This document shows, one piece after another, positions 15,930 to 25,833 of a stretch of 64,000 nt of DNA (positions are counted from its first letter, which is position 1; each line of letters starts with the position of its first letter). The notes beneath the pieces were generated by a model. That model was not told where the DNA came from and ran no database searches. It was given only the letters and a program-made list of their open reading frames with translations. This DNA comes from Hydrogenobacter sp. Its GTDB lineage: Bacteria; Aquificota; Aquificia; Aquificales; Aquificaceae. The stretch lies in contig JAPYWJ010000005.1 in assembly GCA_028276405.1 (NCBI GenBank), positions 1-64,000 of the forward strand, given 5' to 3'. Both the position numbers and the translations under genes were made by a program.

Positions 15930-18310
15930 TAGGAGAGGAGCTTATAAAGATACCCCAGATTCCAGAAGGAAGTTTTGAAATTCCCACTATGCCTTTGAGG
16001 GACCTTGTGGTGTTCCCAACAATGGTGATGCCTCTGTTTGTAGGTAGGAATTTTTCCATAAGGGCGGTAGAAGAGGCACTAAAGAGAGACAGGCTCATAT
16101 TCCTCGTACTTCAGAAGGACAGAGATGTAGAAGAGCCTTCAGAAAAAGATCTCTACCAGATAGGAACCATAGCTCATCTTATTAGAACCGCACCCATAGA
16201 AGAAGGAAGACTAAAAGTCTTAGTGCAGGGTATAAAAAGAGCAAAACTTAAAAGCTACAGAAAAGATGAAGGCTACTACATGTCCTTAGTGGAGCCTATA
16301 GAAGACCAGCACATTCCCCCAGAAGAGCTCACAAAAGAGGATAAGGGTTATATGAGTTCACTCAAAGAGCTTTTGGATAGGGCGGTATCTTTGGGAAAGC
16401 AAGTAATTCCTGACCTCCTTATGATCATAAGGGACATAGAGGATCCTGGAAAACTTGCGGACCTGACAGCATCCATACTTGATATAAAGTCCAAGGAAGC
16501 ACAAGCAATACTTGAGATCATAGACCCAAGAGAAAGACTAAAGATGGTGCATCAGTACGCCCTTAACGAAGTGGGGCTTCTTGAAGTACAAAGCAAGATA
16601 AGAAACATAGCAAGGGAAAGGATGGAAAAAGAGCAAAGGGAATACTTCCTGAGACAACAGCTCAAAGCCATACAAGAAGAGTTAGGAGAAGGCGATGATA
16701 GGAAGGCAGAGATAGAGGAGTACAGAAAAAAGCTTTCTGGATTAAAGCTTGAGAAGTCCGTAAAGGCAGAGATAGAAAAGCAGATAAACAGATTGGAAAA
16801 ACTTCATCCTGATTCTGCAGAAGCAGGGGTCTTAAGAACCTGGCTTGATTGGGTATTAGATTTACCCTGGAACAAAAAGACCAAAGACAGGTACCATCTT
16901 GAAAAGGCAAAGCTTATATTAGACAGAGATCACTACAACCTTGAAAAGGTAAAGGAGAGGATCATTGAATACTTAGCTGTAAAAAAACTTACCAAAGGCA
17001 AACGGTCAGCTGTTCAGATACTGTGTTTTGTGGGTCCTCCGGGTGTGGGTAAAACATCCTTGGGAAAGTCCATAGCAGAATCTTTAGGTAGAAAATTCGT
17101 CAGGATATCTTTGGGCGGTATAAGAGATGAAGCGGAGATAAGGGGGCACAGGAGGACTTATGTAGGTGCTATGCCGGGCAGGATCATACAGGCAATAAAG
17201 CAGGTAGGCACAAAAAACCCCTTGATAGTGTTAGACGAAGTAGATAAGATATCCATATCTTTTCAAGGAGATCCAGCAGCGGCACTCTTGGAAGTTCTTG
17301 ATCCAGAACAGAATAAGAGCTTTTTGGACTTGTACATAGGTGTGCCTTTTGACCTTTCCGATGTGTTTTTCGTATGCACAGCTAACAGAATGGATACTAT
17401 CCCAAGACCTTTGCTTGACAGGATGGAGGTTATAAACCTATCTGGATACTCAGAAGAAGAGAAAGTATTTATAGCAAAACAGCATTTATTACCTAAGCTT
17501 TTACCACCTCACGGTTTCAGAGAAGGAGAAGTGATGCTCCAAGAGGATGCCATCCTTGAAATCATAAGAGGCTATACCAGGGAATCAGGTGTTAGGAACC
17601 TACAAAGATATCTGGGAAGCATTCTCAGAAAGTTAGCCATCAAAAAGCTCAAAGGAGAAAAGCCACCTTTTGAAGTAAGCGCCCAGGACATAAAAACTTA
17701 CCCTTACCTTGGCGTGCCAAAAAGATACATAGAAAAAGAAGAGCATCCTATGGTGGGTATAGCGGTGGGGCTTGCTTGGACGGAAGTGGGTGGTGAGATT
17801 ATGCTCATAGAAGCTACCAAGTTCAAGGGTAAAGGGAATTTGATACTTACAGGATCGTTAGGCGATATTATGAAGGAGTCGGCTCAAGCAGCTTTATCTT
17901 ATATAAAATCCAAAGCAGAAGATTACGGCATAGACCCTGAAGTTTTTTCTAACTTTGATGTGCATATACATGTACCAGAAGGTGCTGTTCCAAAGGATGG
18001 TCCTTCAGCAGGTATAACTATAGCTACAGCGCTTGTATCTCTGTTTATGGAAAGACCTGTCAGGATGGATGTAGCTATGACGGGGGAAGTGACCCTGCGG
18101 GGTAGAGTTCTTCCTGTGGGAGGTCTAAAGGAAAAGATACTTGCAGCAAAAAGGGCAGGCATATATGAGGTGATACTTCCAGAAAAGAACAAAGATGAGG
18201 TGCTTGAAGATTTACCTGAGTATGTAAGGGACAAAATGACCCTTAACTTTGTGAAAAATCTTGATGAGGTGTTTGACATTGCCTTGCTTGCAAAACAAAA
18301 TGTGGTATAA
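15926..18310 (+). CDS. lon: ATP-dependent protease La
   Basis: The protein has 794 residues, full length. An N-terminal LON substrate-binding domain ([20 protein letters not shown]) is followed by an AAA+ module with Walker [10 protein letters not shown] near 369-377. The C-terminal Ser-Lys protease has the catalytic serine in PKDGPSAGI near residue 693 and lysine in [14 protein letters not shown] near 734. Lon degrades damaged and regulatory proteins in the cytoplasm. It is translationally coupled to gmk; rpsU follows after 22 bases. Confidence 0.97.
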   Translation: MIGEELIKIPQIPEGSFEIPTMPLRDLVVFPTMVMPLFVGRNFSIRAVEEALKRDRLIFLVLQKDRDVEEPSEKDLYQIGTIAHLIRTAPIEEGRLKVLVQGIKRAKLKSYRKDEGYYMSLVEPIEDQHIPPEELTKEDKGYMSSLKELLDRAVSLGKQVIPDLLMIIRDIEDPGKLADLTASILDIKSKEAQAILEIIDPRERLKMVHQYALNEVGLLEVQSKIRNIARERMEKEQREYFLRQQLKAIQEELGEGDDRKAEIEEYRKKLSGLKLEKSVKAEIEKQINRLEKLHPDSAEAGVLRTWLDWVLDLPWNKKTKDRYHLEKAKLILDRDHYNLEKVKERIIEYLAVKKLTKGKRSAVQILCFVGPPGVGKTSLGKSIAESLGRKFVRISLGGIRDEAEIRGHRRTYVGAMPGRIIQAIKQVGTKNPLIVLDEVDKISISFQGDPAAALLEVLDPEQNKSFLDLYIGVPFDLSDVFFVCTANRMDTIPRPLLDRMEVINLSGYSEEEKVFIAKQHLLPKLLPPHGFREGEVMLQEDAILEIIRGYTRESGVRNLQRYLGSILRKLAIKKLKGEKPPFEVSAQDIKTYPYLGVPKRYIEKEEHPMVGIAVGLAWTEVGGEIMLIEATKFKGKGNLILTGSLGDIMKESAQAALSYIKSKAEDYGIDPEVFSNFDVHIHVPEGAVPKDGPSAGITIATALVSLFMERPVRMDVAMTGEVTLRGRVLPVGGLKEKILAAKRAGIYEVILPEKNKDEVLEDLPEYVRDKMTLNFVKNLDEVFDIALLAKQNVV

Positions 18311-18332
18311 TAAGTCTGTGGAGGTGGTTTAG

Positions 18333-18533
18333 TTGGCAATAGTGGAAGTTGGTGAAAACGAATCTTTTGAGAAGGTGTTAAAGAAGTTTAAGAGGATCGT
18401 AGAGAAGGAAGGCATACTTACAGAGGTAAAAAGGAGGCAGTTCTACGAAAAACCCAGCGAGAAGAAAAAGAGAAAGGAAAGGGCTGCGAGAAAAAGATTG
18501 CTTAAAGCCCTAAAGAAGAAAAACCTTTTGTAA
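18333..18533 (+). CDS. rpsU: 30S ribosomal protein S21
   Basis: The protein has 66 residues and is very basic, with the S21 pattern [40 protein letters not shown] (shown here by its first residues at 5-20). It starts with TTG preceded by GGAGGTGG. S21 helps the 30S subunit bind mRNA at initiation. Confidence 0.93.
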   Translation: MAIVEVGENESFEKVLKKFKRIVEKEGILTEVKRRQFYEKPSEKKKRKERAARKRLLKALKKKNLL

Positions 18534-18571
18534 TTGATCAAGGGGAGTTTTTTGCCTATTATTCTTTCTGA

Positions 18572-20839
18572 ATGAGGGAAAGAGACTTAGAAAGGTTAGA
18601 ATTTTTTAAAGTATTAGACAAAATAAAGGAGTTTGTCCACTCAAAGGCTACCGAAAGGTTTGTGGACAGCATAAGACCCATAAAAGACTCAGAACACCTA
18701 AAAAGTGAAATAAACATCACGCGGGACTTTATGAAGATAGAGGAAAATGTACCCATCTATCCTTTCGATGATGTAGAAGAACTAATAAAGAGATCTTCTA
18801 TAAAAGATGCTTTTCTGACCGTAGAGGAAGTACTATCTCTTTTAAAGGTCATTAAACTCATAAAAGAGGTAAGAAAAGCTATAGGTAGCCATGCAAACGA
18901 GTATACAAACCTTCAGGCTATAACCAAGAACCTTTATCTCTTTTCAACCCTGGAAACCCTTATTGAGTCTTCAGTAGACCCAAGAGGGTTTGTGAAGGAT
19001 TCAGCAAGCGAGGAGCTAAGTAGAATAAGACAAAGGATCAGAAGTGTAGAAAAAGAAATTATGAAAAGGCTTGAAAATTTGCTTTTAAGACCAGATGCAA
19101 GCAGCGTGTTTTCTGATAAATTTGTAGCTTTTAAGAACAACAGGTATGTCCTTCCTGTAAAAACAACAGAAGCCAAGAAGATTATAGGTATAGTTCACGG
19201 TACATCCTCCTCTGGTTTTACTACTTACATAGAGCCTCATAATGTAGTGGAGTTAAACAATCAGCTCGTAACTTTAAGAGGTGAAGAGGAAGATGAAATA
19301 AAAAGAATACTAAGAAGGATCACTTCTTACATAGGGGAGTACTCCAGCAGATTATACGATGCTTTTTTAACTCTCTTAAAAGTAGATTTTCTGAAGGCAG
19401 TAGCCAAGTTCGCCCAAGCGTCTGGTGGTAAGTTGATACAGTTAGGAGACAGCATAGAACTCAAGTCCGTTAAACATCCCCTGCTTGTGTTCTTAAAAGA
19501 GAGAGTGGTTTCCGTAGACATACTGCTTTCTGAGAGAAGAGGCTTACTTTTGACGGGTCCCAACACGGGAGGTAAGACTGTAGCTCTCAAAACATTAGGA
19601 CTTTGTGCTCTTATGTTTCAGTGCGCTTTGCCTGTGCCTGCGGAAGAAAGTAGCAAGCTACCCATCTTTGATAGCATATTCACCGATATAGGTGATGAAC
19701 AAAGCGTAGAGCAGAATCTTTCTACCTTCTCCGCCCACATATCCAACATAGTGGATTTTCTGCCTACGGTTGATGACAAGTCTTTGGTGCTTCTTGATGA
19801 ACTGGGAGCTGGCACGGATCCTTTAGAAGGCTCTGCCTTAGGCATAGGACTCTTGGAGTATCTGCGTAAGAAAGGAGCTTATGTATTTGCTACCACGCAT
19901 CACACACCTATAAAGCTCTATGCTATAAATTCGGACTACTACACACCAGCCAGCGTTTCTTTTAATAAGGAAAGCTTGGAACCTACCTACACAATAATAT
20001 ACAACACCATAAGTGAAAGCATGGCTCTTGAAATAGCAAAGCGCTACGGAATACCAGATGAGATACTAAGGATAGCACAGGAAAACCTACCAGAAGGTTC
20101 CAGGGAATATATTACCGCAAAAGAGAACTTAGAAAACTACATAAGAGAGTATCAGGAAAAACTTAAAGAGCTTGAACAGGATAGGTTAGAATTGGAAAAT
20201 CTAAAAAAACAACAGGAACTACTCCTTTATGAGCTTGAAAGACAGAAAGAACACGGATGGGAAAGTGTTTTAAAAGAAGCACAAGAATATCTCAATCAGC
20301 TTATGAAGGAGGGCGAAGAGCTCTTAAGTAGCGCAAAAGAAAGGCAAAAGCTCAGAGAGTTTGTAAAGGAAAAGAGAAAAGACATAGAAAGAAGGCTAAA
20401 GAAGGAGGAGATAAAAGTGGGGGACTGGGTAGAGCTTATGGGTTCAAGGGGAAGGGTTTTAGAGATAAAAGAAGGTAAAGCAGGCGTATCTTTCGGTGGT
20501 GTAAAGGCTTGGGTCAGTTTAAAGGATCTAAAAAAAACAGAACCACCTCCCAAAAGGGAAGAGGAAGGTTTGGCAGGTTTTGAAATAAGGAAGGGACTTC
20601 CTTCGGAAATAAGCCTCATAGGTATGTCTGTAGATGAAGCACTTCGTAAGTTAGAGTTATTTTTGGAAGAAGCGTACAGGATGGGTATAAAAAGCGTAAA
20701 AGTTATACATGGGCATGGTGTTCTTAAAAGGACCGTTGAAGGGTACCTTTCATCCTCTAAATTGGTTATATTTCACAGGGAAGGCTATCCAAAGGAAGGA
20801 GGTGCGGGCACCTCCATAGTTTATTTGAGTAGGGATTAG
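18572..20839 (+). CDS. mutS2: Endonuclease MutS2
   Basis: The protein has 755 residues. A MutS-like core with clamp and ATPase (Walker A GPNTGGKT near residue 332; Walker B LLDELGAGTDP) is followed by a long coiled coil (about 510-620), a KOW-like segment, and a C-terminal Smr nuclease domain (VKVIHGHGVLKRTVEGYL). There is no mismatch-recognition domain. MutS2 suppresses recombination in several bacteria and in Bacillus rescues collided ribosomes. No strong ribosome binding site precedes the ATG. Its stop overlaps the stop of sqr on the other strand. Confidence 0.95.
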   Translation: MRERDLERLEFFKVLDKIKEFVHSKATERFVDSIRPIKDSEHLKSEINITRDFMKIEENVPIYPFDDVEELIKRSSIKDAFLTVEEVLSLLKVIKLIKEVRKAIGSHANEYTNLQAITKNLYLFSTLETLIESSVDPRGFVKDSASEELSRIRQRIRSVEKEIMKRLENLLLRPDASSVFSDKFVAFKNNRYVLPVKTTEAKKIIGIVHGTSSSGFTTYIEPHNVVELNNQLVTLRGEEEDEIKRILRRITSYIGEYSSRLYDAFLTLLKVDFLKAVAKFAQASGGKLIQLGDSIELKSVKHPLLVFLKERVVSVDILLSERRGLLLTGPNTGGKTVALKTLGLCALMFQCALPVPAEESSKLPIFDSIFTDIGDEQSVEQNLSTFSAHISNIVDFLPTVDDKSLVLLDELGAGTDPLEGSALGIGLLEYLRKKGAYVFATTHHTPIKLYAINSDYYTPASVSFNKESLEPTYTIIYNTISESMALEIAKRYGIPDEILRIAQENLPEGSREYITAKENLENYIREYQEKLKELEQDRLELENLKKQQELLLYELERQKEHGWESVLKEAQEYLNQLMKEGEELLSSAKERQKLREFVKEKRKDIERRLKKEEIKVGDWVELMGSRGRVLEIKEGKAGVSFGGVKAWVSLKDLKKTEPPPKREEEGLAGFEIRKGLPSEISLIGMSVDEALRKLELFLEEAYRMGIKSVKVIHGHGVLKRTVEGYLSSSKLVIFHREGYPKEGGAGTSIVYLSRD

Positions 20840-22128
20840 CAAGCAGAACCCGGAGAACCCGCACAGTCCTTACAGATGTGTATAGGATGAGCACCAAACA
20901 TGAACTTCAGCGCTGTTTCCTCAAAGAAGGGTGCAACATCACCCGTTTTTACTTTCCACATAAAGTACTTTTCAAAGGCAGACTTTATCCAGTGCATCCA
21001 TACGGCTTTCTTATACTTCACAACAGACCTCGGTGGAAGAACAGGAGATGCGTAAAATCCCATAGCATCACTACCCATATCCGCTATGCATATAGCAGAA
21101 AGCTCTGGTGCATATCTATCTGCTGAGTTTCTTATATCGCTTACTATGTTGTGAGCAACCGCTAAGGCCATCTGTTCTATCATCATGCCTGTCTTTGGTG
21201 CCCCCGTAGGTATAGGCGTTTGCTCCACAGGTGGTATAGCTGTTACTACACCTACACCAAATATGTTTTTGTATGTGGGATTCTGGAAGCACCTGTTTAC
21301 TATGACCATCTTGTTGGCAGGGTTTGCCACTTTATCCCCTGCGGATGCCACCACTTCCGGTCCCATAAACCTTGGCATGATCATGGAAAGCTTGCAAGGA
21401 GCTTCGTAAGTCTTTCCTTCAAGATCCTCATAAATTACTTTATCAGGTTCCACTTTGGTTATCTTGACATTAGCTATATATTTTATACTTCTCTCTGCCA
21501 TAGTGTCTTCCATCAGCCTACGGGAAGGTCCTACACCACCCAAACCCAGGTGCCCCACATAAGGCTCAGAGGTAATGTAAGTTATGGGTACTTTGTGTCT
21601 TAAACCCCTCTTTTTTAGCTCGTGGTGAAGCATAAAGGCAAATTCGTACGCAGGACCAAAACAACTAACTCCAGGTATGGCACCAACTACTACAGGTCCT
21701 GGGTTTTTGTAAAAATCTTCTAATCTCTTGTTGAGTTCCATAGCGTGTTCTGCAGTACATACAGATGTGGAGTACTGCTCTTGACCCTCCGCACCAAAAA
21801 CAAGCTTTGGTCCTGTAGCTATTACTAAATAGTCATACTGTATTTCCTTACCCCCTGCAGTTTTAAGCTTGTTTGCATCTGGGTCTATGCTCTCGCCGTT
21901 TTCGTTGACAAACTCTATACCGTGCTTTGAGAGCAGAGGTGCTAAAGGCATGGTGATATCATCAAATTTCCTCCAACCAAGAGCCAAATGAGGATAAGCT
22001 GGTGTAAAGCCAAAGTAAGGTCTTCCAGATACAACCGTAATGCGCAGGTTCTTGTCTAACTTCCTCAAGTTATAAGCGGTGGCTATACCTCCTATTCCAC
22101 CACCCAGTACTACCACATGCTTGCTCAT
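20836..22128 (-). CDS. sqr: Sulfide:quinone oxidoreductase (type I)
   Basis: The protein has 430 residues. This membrane-associated flavoprotein oxidises sulfide to polysulfur and reduces quinone. It has the FAD-binding GGGIGGIATAYNLRK near the N-terminus. With the start at 22128, the catalytic cysteines fall at 124 (TSVCTAEH), 156 (GVSCFGPA) and 347 (SAICIADMG), identical to the numbering in Aquifex aeolicus SQR, and the C-terminal CKDCAGSPGSAC is also shared with that enzyme. AGGAGG lies 7 bases upstream of the start. It is divergent from petABC; in Aquifex the SQR and bc1 complex form one sulfide-to-oxygen chain. Confidence 0.96.
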   Translation of the reverse strand: MSKHVVVLGGGIGGIATAYNLRKLDKNLRITVVSGRPYFGFTPAYPHLALGWRKFDDITMPLAPLLSKHGIEFVNENGESIDPDANKLKTAGGKEIQYDYLVIATGPKLVFGAEGQEQYSTSVCTAEHAMELNKRLEDFYKNPGPVVVGAIPGVSCFGPAYEFAFMLHHELKKRGLRHKVPITYITSEPYVGHLGLGGVGPSRRLMEDTMAERSIKYIANVKITKVEPDKVIYEDLEGKTYEAPCKLSMIMPRFMGPEVVASAGDKVANPANKMVIVNRCFQNPTYKNIFGVGVVTAIPPVEQTPIPTGAPKTGMMIEQMALAVAHNIVSDIRNSADRYAPELSAICIADMGSDAMGFYASPVLPPRSVVKYKKAVWMHWIKSAFEKYFMWKVKTGDVAPFFEETALKFMFGAHPIHICKDCAGSPGSAC

Positions 22129-22140
22129 AACTAAACCTCC

Positions 22141-22167
22141 TAAGAGCATTAATAATGACAGCTCTTA
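22141..22167. promoter_or_regulatory. Inverted repeat before the sqr ribosome binding site
   Basis: A perfect 7-bp inverted repeat (TAAGAGC ... GCTCTTA, 13-base spacer) touches the sqr AGGAGG site. It could be an operator or form an mRNA hairpin that controls access to the ribosome binding site. Confidence 0.4.
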
Positions 22168-22169
22168 TA

Positions 22170-22175
22170 ATTATA
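22170..22175 (-). promoter_or_regulatory. Putative -10 box for sqr
   Basis: TATAAT on the minus strand within an AT-rich run, about 42 bases before the sqr ATG. No clear -35 box was identified. Confidence 0.35.
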
Positions 22176-22248
22176 TATATAAGAACTTTTATAGCAAATA
22201 ACAAGTATTAAAAAGTCTTTTTATCCCTTTTGTTTTGTTCTTTGGTGA

Positions 22249-22254
22249 TATAAT
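22249..22254 (+). promoter_or_regulatory. Putative -10 box for petABC
   Basis: TATAAT lies 34 bases before the petA ATG; AGGAGG follows at 22276-22281. T-rich sequence upstream offers only a weak -35 element. Confidence 0.4.
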
Positions 22255-22288
22255 TAATCTGTTATGAATACGCTCAGGAGGTAATGCT

Positions 22289-22807
22289 ATGGAAGCCTCA
22301 AGAAGAGATTTCATGGGTCTTGCCATAGGTGGGCTGGGAGTGGTTGGGGTTGTGGGAGTGCTTTATCCCATAATAAAGACCCTCGCTCCCAGCGCTGCAT
22401 CCTTAGCAGGAGCTAAGGTAGAAGTGGACATATCCCAGATACCCGAGGGTAATGTAAGGGTGGTCTCTTGGAAAGGTAAGCCAGTTTTTGTTGTGCATCT
22501 GCCGGCAAACTTTCAGTGGAACGGCACTACCAAAGAGGATAAAAACAGGAAACTTCTTGAGGGGCATAATGCTTATGCTCTTATAGCAGTCTGCACGCAC
22601 CTTGGCTGTATACCTCTTTGGAAACCACAGGGAGAAGCAGAGTATAAATATCCTGTATTTCACTGTCCATGTCATGGTGGTTTTTACTCGCCTTGGGGTG
22701 ATAACATAGCCGGTCCTCCGCCTATGCCTTTACACATACCTCCTCAAAACCTTCAAGGGAACAAACTCGTGATAGGTGAGCCAGGTTTTATTAAAGAACA
22801 AACTTAA
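22289..22807 (+). CDS. petA: Rieske iron-sulfur subunit of cytochrome bc1
   Basis: The protein has 172 residues. A twin-arginine-type N-terminus (SRRDFMG) and membrane anchor precede a Rieske domain with CTHLGC (Cys102, His104, Cys107) and CPCHGG (Cys126, Cys128, His129). These ligate the 2Fe-2S cluster and form the disulfide. It moves electrons from quinol to cytochrome c1. First gene of petABC; petB begins 13 bases later after AGGAGG. Confidence 0.96.
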   Translation: MEASRRDFMGLAIGGLGVVGVVGVLYPIIKTLAPSAASLAGAKVEVDISQIPEGNVRVVSWKGKPVFVVHLPANFQWNGTTKEDKNRKLLEGHNAYALIAVCTHLGCIPLWKPQGEAEYKYPVFHCPCHGGFYSPWGDNIAGPPPMPLHIPPQNLQGNKLVIGEPGFIKEQT

Positions 22808-22820
22808 AGGAGGTTAAGAA

Positions 22821-24011
22821 ATGCTGGGAAGAATAGGAAGGTGGATAGATGAAAGGGCACACATAAGTGAGCTTTGGCAATCCCAGATGGTTGATTATAA
22901 AGTACCCAAAAACTTAACCTTTCCTTACGCTTTTGGAATTATGGCCCTTGTAGCCTTTGCCATACAGATCATCTCTGGCATATTTCTCACCATGTACTAC
23001 CAGCCTAATGTTCATACCGCCTTTGACAGTGCCAACTACACCATAATGAAAGAAGTACCTTTTATGTGGCTAATAAGACAAGTTCACGCAGCGGGAGCAA
23101 ACTTTTTCTTGGCGATAGTTTACTTACACATATTTACTGGCATCTACTACAACGCTTACAAAAAGCCCAGAGAGCTTACCTGGATAGTGGGATTTTTCAT
23201 ATACTTTGTACTTCTGATGACTGCACTATCTGGCTACCTACTACCTTGGGGTCAGCTCTCCTACTGGGGTATGGTGGTCACTACGGAGATACCAACAGCC
23301 ATTCCCGGAGCTTTAGGTGAGACCATATCTGTTTGGATGAAAGGTGGATATGAACTTGGGCAGATAACTCTTGGGAGGTTTTTCGGGCTCCACATATGGC
23401 TTTTACCCCTTATACTCTTAGGTTTAGTAGGTTTTCACCTTTACCTAGTTAGAGCTGCAGGCATATCTAATCCAGAGGGCGTAGAGATAGACAAGAAGAA
23501 GGAAGGAGTTCCTTTCCACCCTTACATAACGCTGAAAGAAGGTGCTTATGTAATGGGATACTTAGCGGTATTTTTCTTCTTTGTGTTTTTCTACATGCAT
23601 CATTTCTTACCACCCGATAACTTTGAACCTGCAAACCCTTTTAAAACTCCTCCTCACATAGCGCCCGAGTGGTATCTTTTGGCTTTTTACACCATATTTA
23701 GGTCCATTCCTAGCAAATTCTTAGGTTTTATCGCCTTCAGCTTAGCCTTATTGCTACTTCTTTTGCTTCCCTTCCTTGACTTCTCTCCGTATAAGAGCGC
23801 CAGGAGAAGACCACTGTTTTTTGTCATGTACATAGTTTTAATCATATCTGCCATGGCTCTGACCATTTTGGGCACTATGCCTCCTACACCTACAAACGCC
23901 ATGTTGGGTTTGGTTTTTACTGCGGGACTCTTCTCCTTCTTCCTATCATTACCCATAATATCCATTGTAGAGTGGGGCTGGTACAAAGCGAGAGGAGGTG
24001 ACAAAACATGA
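22821..24011 (+). CDS. petB: Cytochrome b subunit of cytochrome bc1
   Basis: The protein has 396 residues and is a single-chain cytochrome b with eight or more membrane helices, not split as in b6f. The heme-ligand histidines lie in RQVHAAGANFF and GLHIWLLPLI / LVGFHLYLVRA helices, and the quinol-site motif is the variant APEWYLLAFY in place of PPEW. It carries the two b hemes of the Q cycle. It overlaps petC by 4 bases (ATGA). Confidence 0.96.
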   Translation: MLGRIGRWIDERAHISELWQSQMVDYKVPKNLTFPYAFGIMALVAFAIQIISGIFLTMYYQPNVHTAFDSANYTIMKEVPFMWLIRQVHAAGANFFLAIVYLHIFTGIYYNAYKKPRELTWIVGFFIYFVLLMTALSGYLLPWGQLSYWGMVVTTEIPTAIPGALGETISVWMKGGYELGQITLGRFFGLHIWLLPLILLGLVGFHLYLVRAAGISNPEGVEIDKKKEGVPFHPYITLKEGAYVMGYLAVFFFFVFFYMHHFLPPDNFEPANPFKTPPHIAPEWYLLAFYTIFRSIPSKFLGFIAFSLALLLLLLLPFLDFSPYKSARRRPLFFVMYIVLIISAMALTILGTMPPTPTNAMLGLVFTAGLFSFFLSLPIISIVEWGWYKARGGDKT

Positions 24012-24637
24012 TAAAGGTTGTATTTTTCACGCTTTTAGCTCTTATTTTCTTTTACATAATATGGGTAAATAATATATTTGCACCTCACGAGACCTACGAA
24101 ATGCCAATACAGTACAAGAAGATAGTAGAAGATGAGAGATATGTCAAGGAAGGTAAACAGCTATTTGAACAGAACTGTCAAGCGTGCCATTCGGTGAGAT
24201 ATGACGCAGTTTATCCATCCGCAGTACAAGCAAACCCTAATCTGAAAGCGCTTCAAGAGCAGTATGGAAAAGTACTACCCAAAGATGTATATGAAAGTAC
24301 CTTCTATACAGAGCTTTCTCAATTAAAAGAATCCTTTGGTAAGGTACCGCCAGACCTTTCTACCATGTACATTGCAAGAGGTAAAGAGTATCTTTTTAAC
24401 TTTATCCTTGAACCCCAAAAAGTTATACCGGGCACATCTATGCCACCTGTTATGACAGGAAGGCCAGAAGATACAGCTAAGATAATTTCCTACCTGAGGT
24501 CCGTGTCAGAACCACCGCCTTCCGAAAAGGCAAAGAGAACTCTCATGGGAATTGTCACTATCGCTTACTTGATAATTATGGGTATACTCTTATGGGTGTG
24601 GAGAGGAAAAATACTCAAAAGGATGGGCTTACACTGA
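24008..24637 (+). CDS. petC: Cytochrome c1 subunit of cytochrome bc1
   Basis: The protein has 209 residues, with an N-terminal signal/anchor helix, a heme-binding CQACHS (57-62), a methionine ligand in GTSMPPVM near 144 and a C-terminal membrane anchor (ITMGIVTIAYLIIMGILLWVW region). It is smaller than mitochondrial c1 and closer to a class I c-type domain, as in epsilonproteobacteria and Aquifex. The last 23 bases overlap, tail to tail, the DNA glycosylase gene on the other strand. Confidence 0.94.
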   Translation: MIKVVFFTLLALIFFYIIWVNNIFAPHETYEMPIQYKKIVEDERYVKEGKQLFEQNCQACHSVRYDAVYPSAVQANPNLKALQEQYGKVLPKDVYESTFYTELSQLKESFGKVPPDLSTMYIARGKEYLFNFILEPQKVIPGTSMPPVMTGRPEDTAKIISYLRSVSEPPPSEKAKRTLMGIVTIAYLIIMGILLWVWRGKILKRMGLH

Positions 24638-25277
24638 TACACATATCTTTTATGGGGCAGTCCTTACAAAGAGGACTGCTCCTACAGTATTTTTTTGCGT
24701 GTTCATCTACTAAAGCATGAAATTCTTTGTAAATTTTTATGTCTTTAGGTAAATTCTCTTCAAAGAAACTCCTTAGGTGCTCATAATTGTCCTTAAGTCC
24801 GTAAAACCTTTCCATAAAACGCTGAGTGTACTTGTCTACTACAAAATGTAGCCTTTCTCCTGCGTAGAGTAAAATTACATCCGCGGTTTCTTTGCCTATG
24901 CCTTTTACTTTTAAGAGCTCTTGGCGTTTTACATGTTTTATTTTATCTATGGGATTTAGGAAAATTGCCACCTCTTTTAGTCTCTGTGCCTTGATCCTGT
25001 AAAAACCAGCAGGTCTTATAAGCTCCTGTATAGTCTTTTCATCGAAACTTCTTACAAACTCAAGAGATAAGACCCCGTATCTTTTTATATTTTCAAGAGC
25101 TTTTTCTACATTTTTCCAAGCTGTGTTTTGGGTAAGCACTGCAGATATGACTACCTCTTCCCTTGGGTCTGTACCCATGACCTTATGATATTCATGGTCA
25201 ACAGGCCACCAATTTTGGTATCCGTAAAGCTCAAGAAGGGTTTGGTAGACGCGTAGTAAGGACTTTTTGTAACTCAT
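24615..25277 (-). CDS. HhH-GPD DNA glycosylase, MagIII/endonuclease III type
   Basis: The protein is about 220 residues. The helix-hairpin-helix LLKVKGIGKETADVILLYAG is followed by the catalytic aspartate in HFVVDKYTQR. The N-terminal LTQNTAWKNVEKAL is characteristic of the MagIII branch (3-methyladenine glycosylase of Helicobacter) more than of EndoIII. Unlike Helicobacter MagIII, it keeps a C-terminal 4Fe-4S cysteine set (CRSSPLCKDCPIKDMC). Substrate is therefore unclear between alkylated purines and oxidised pyrimidines. ATG 25277 is chosen since AGAAGG lies upstream; a GTG at 25286 is possible. It overlaps the upstream kinase gene by about 47 bases, and petC at its end. Confidence 0.85.
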   Translation of the reverse strand: MSYKKSLLRVYQTLLELYGYQNWWPVDHEYHKVMGTDPREEVVISAVLTQNTAWKNVEKALENIKRYGVLSLEFVRSFDEKTIQELIRPAGFYRIKAQRLKEVAIFLNPIDKIKHVKRQELLKVKGIGKETADVILLYAGERLHFVVDKYTQRFMERFYGLKDNYEHLRSFFEENLPKDIKIYKEFHALVDEHAKKYCRSSPLCKDCPIKDMCISVSPSF

Positions 25278-25833
25278 GAAACACACCTTCTGGGTTTTCT
25301 TTATAAGACCTACCGAGTTCTATAGCTTTGTGTATGGGTAAGTAGCCTTCTCTGACAAAGAGTTGTATCAGTTGAGGTAGGTTTGTTTTTCTTCTGCACG
25401 AAATTTTGCCTCTTTCAAAGTCAATAAGATAAACATGTCCATCTTCACCTATAAGCAGGTTTTTATCAAGCTTTTGAAATTCATCCTTTGATATACACAT
25501 ACGGTCAAGAAAGTAGGCAAGTTCAAGAATTCTTAAAAATATTTTTATCTTCTCTGTTTCGTCTAAAGTGCATTTTTCAAAAGGAGTACCCTTTATAAAC
25601 TCGTACATGAAAAAATCTTCTCCTTTCATAAGTATCTGCGGAAAGCTCTCTATACCTTTTAATCTCTGTAAGATGTCTGCCTCTTTCCTTATAGCTTCTT
25701 GTAAGTGCTTATCTTTGGCTACTTTTATAGCAACCTCTTTATCACCGTAAAGAGCTCTGTATACATAACTTCTCCATCCTTTGCCGATGAGCTCCAGACC
25801 TTTAAGGTGTTTTTTTAACTCTTCAAACCTCAC
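25231..25833 (-). CDS. Small protein kinase-like protein (RIO/LPS-kinase type)
   Basis: The protein has 200 residues and a minimal kinase fold: glycine-rich loop LIGKGWRSYVYRA (16-28), the ATP lysine in EVAIKVAKD, the catalytic loop represented by LDKNLLI and the metal-binding DFERGKIS. It resembles small RIO-like or KdkA-type kinases that act on proteins or lipid A sugars; the usual HxD of Ser/Thr kinases is replaced by KLDKN. It lies in an operon of overlapping genes with MobA-HMA before it (11-base overlap) and the glycosylase after it. Function is not predictable from the context. Confidence 0.7.
   Translation of the reverse strand: MRFEELKKHLKGLELIGKGWRSYVYRALYGDKEVAIKVAKDKHLQEAIRKEADILQRLKGIESFPQILMKGEDFFMYEFIKGTPFEKCTLDETEKIKIFLRILELAYFLDRMCISKDEFQKLDKNLLIGEDGHVYLIDFERGKISCRRKTNLPQLIQLFVREGYLPIHKAIELGRSYKENPEGVFHELQKVLTTRLPNPS

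Noticed and set aside
17923-18339. Long open frame antisense to lon (138 codons) and similar frames antisense to mutS2, ftsZ, ftsA and the 389-residue coiled-coil gene
   Set aside because: All are shadows of clear genes, with serine/proline-rich composition typical of antisense frames and no ribosome binding sites.
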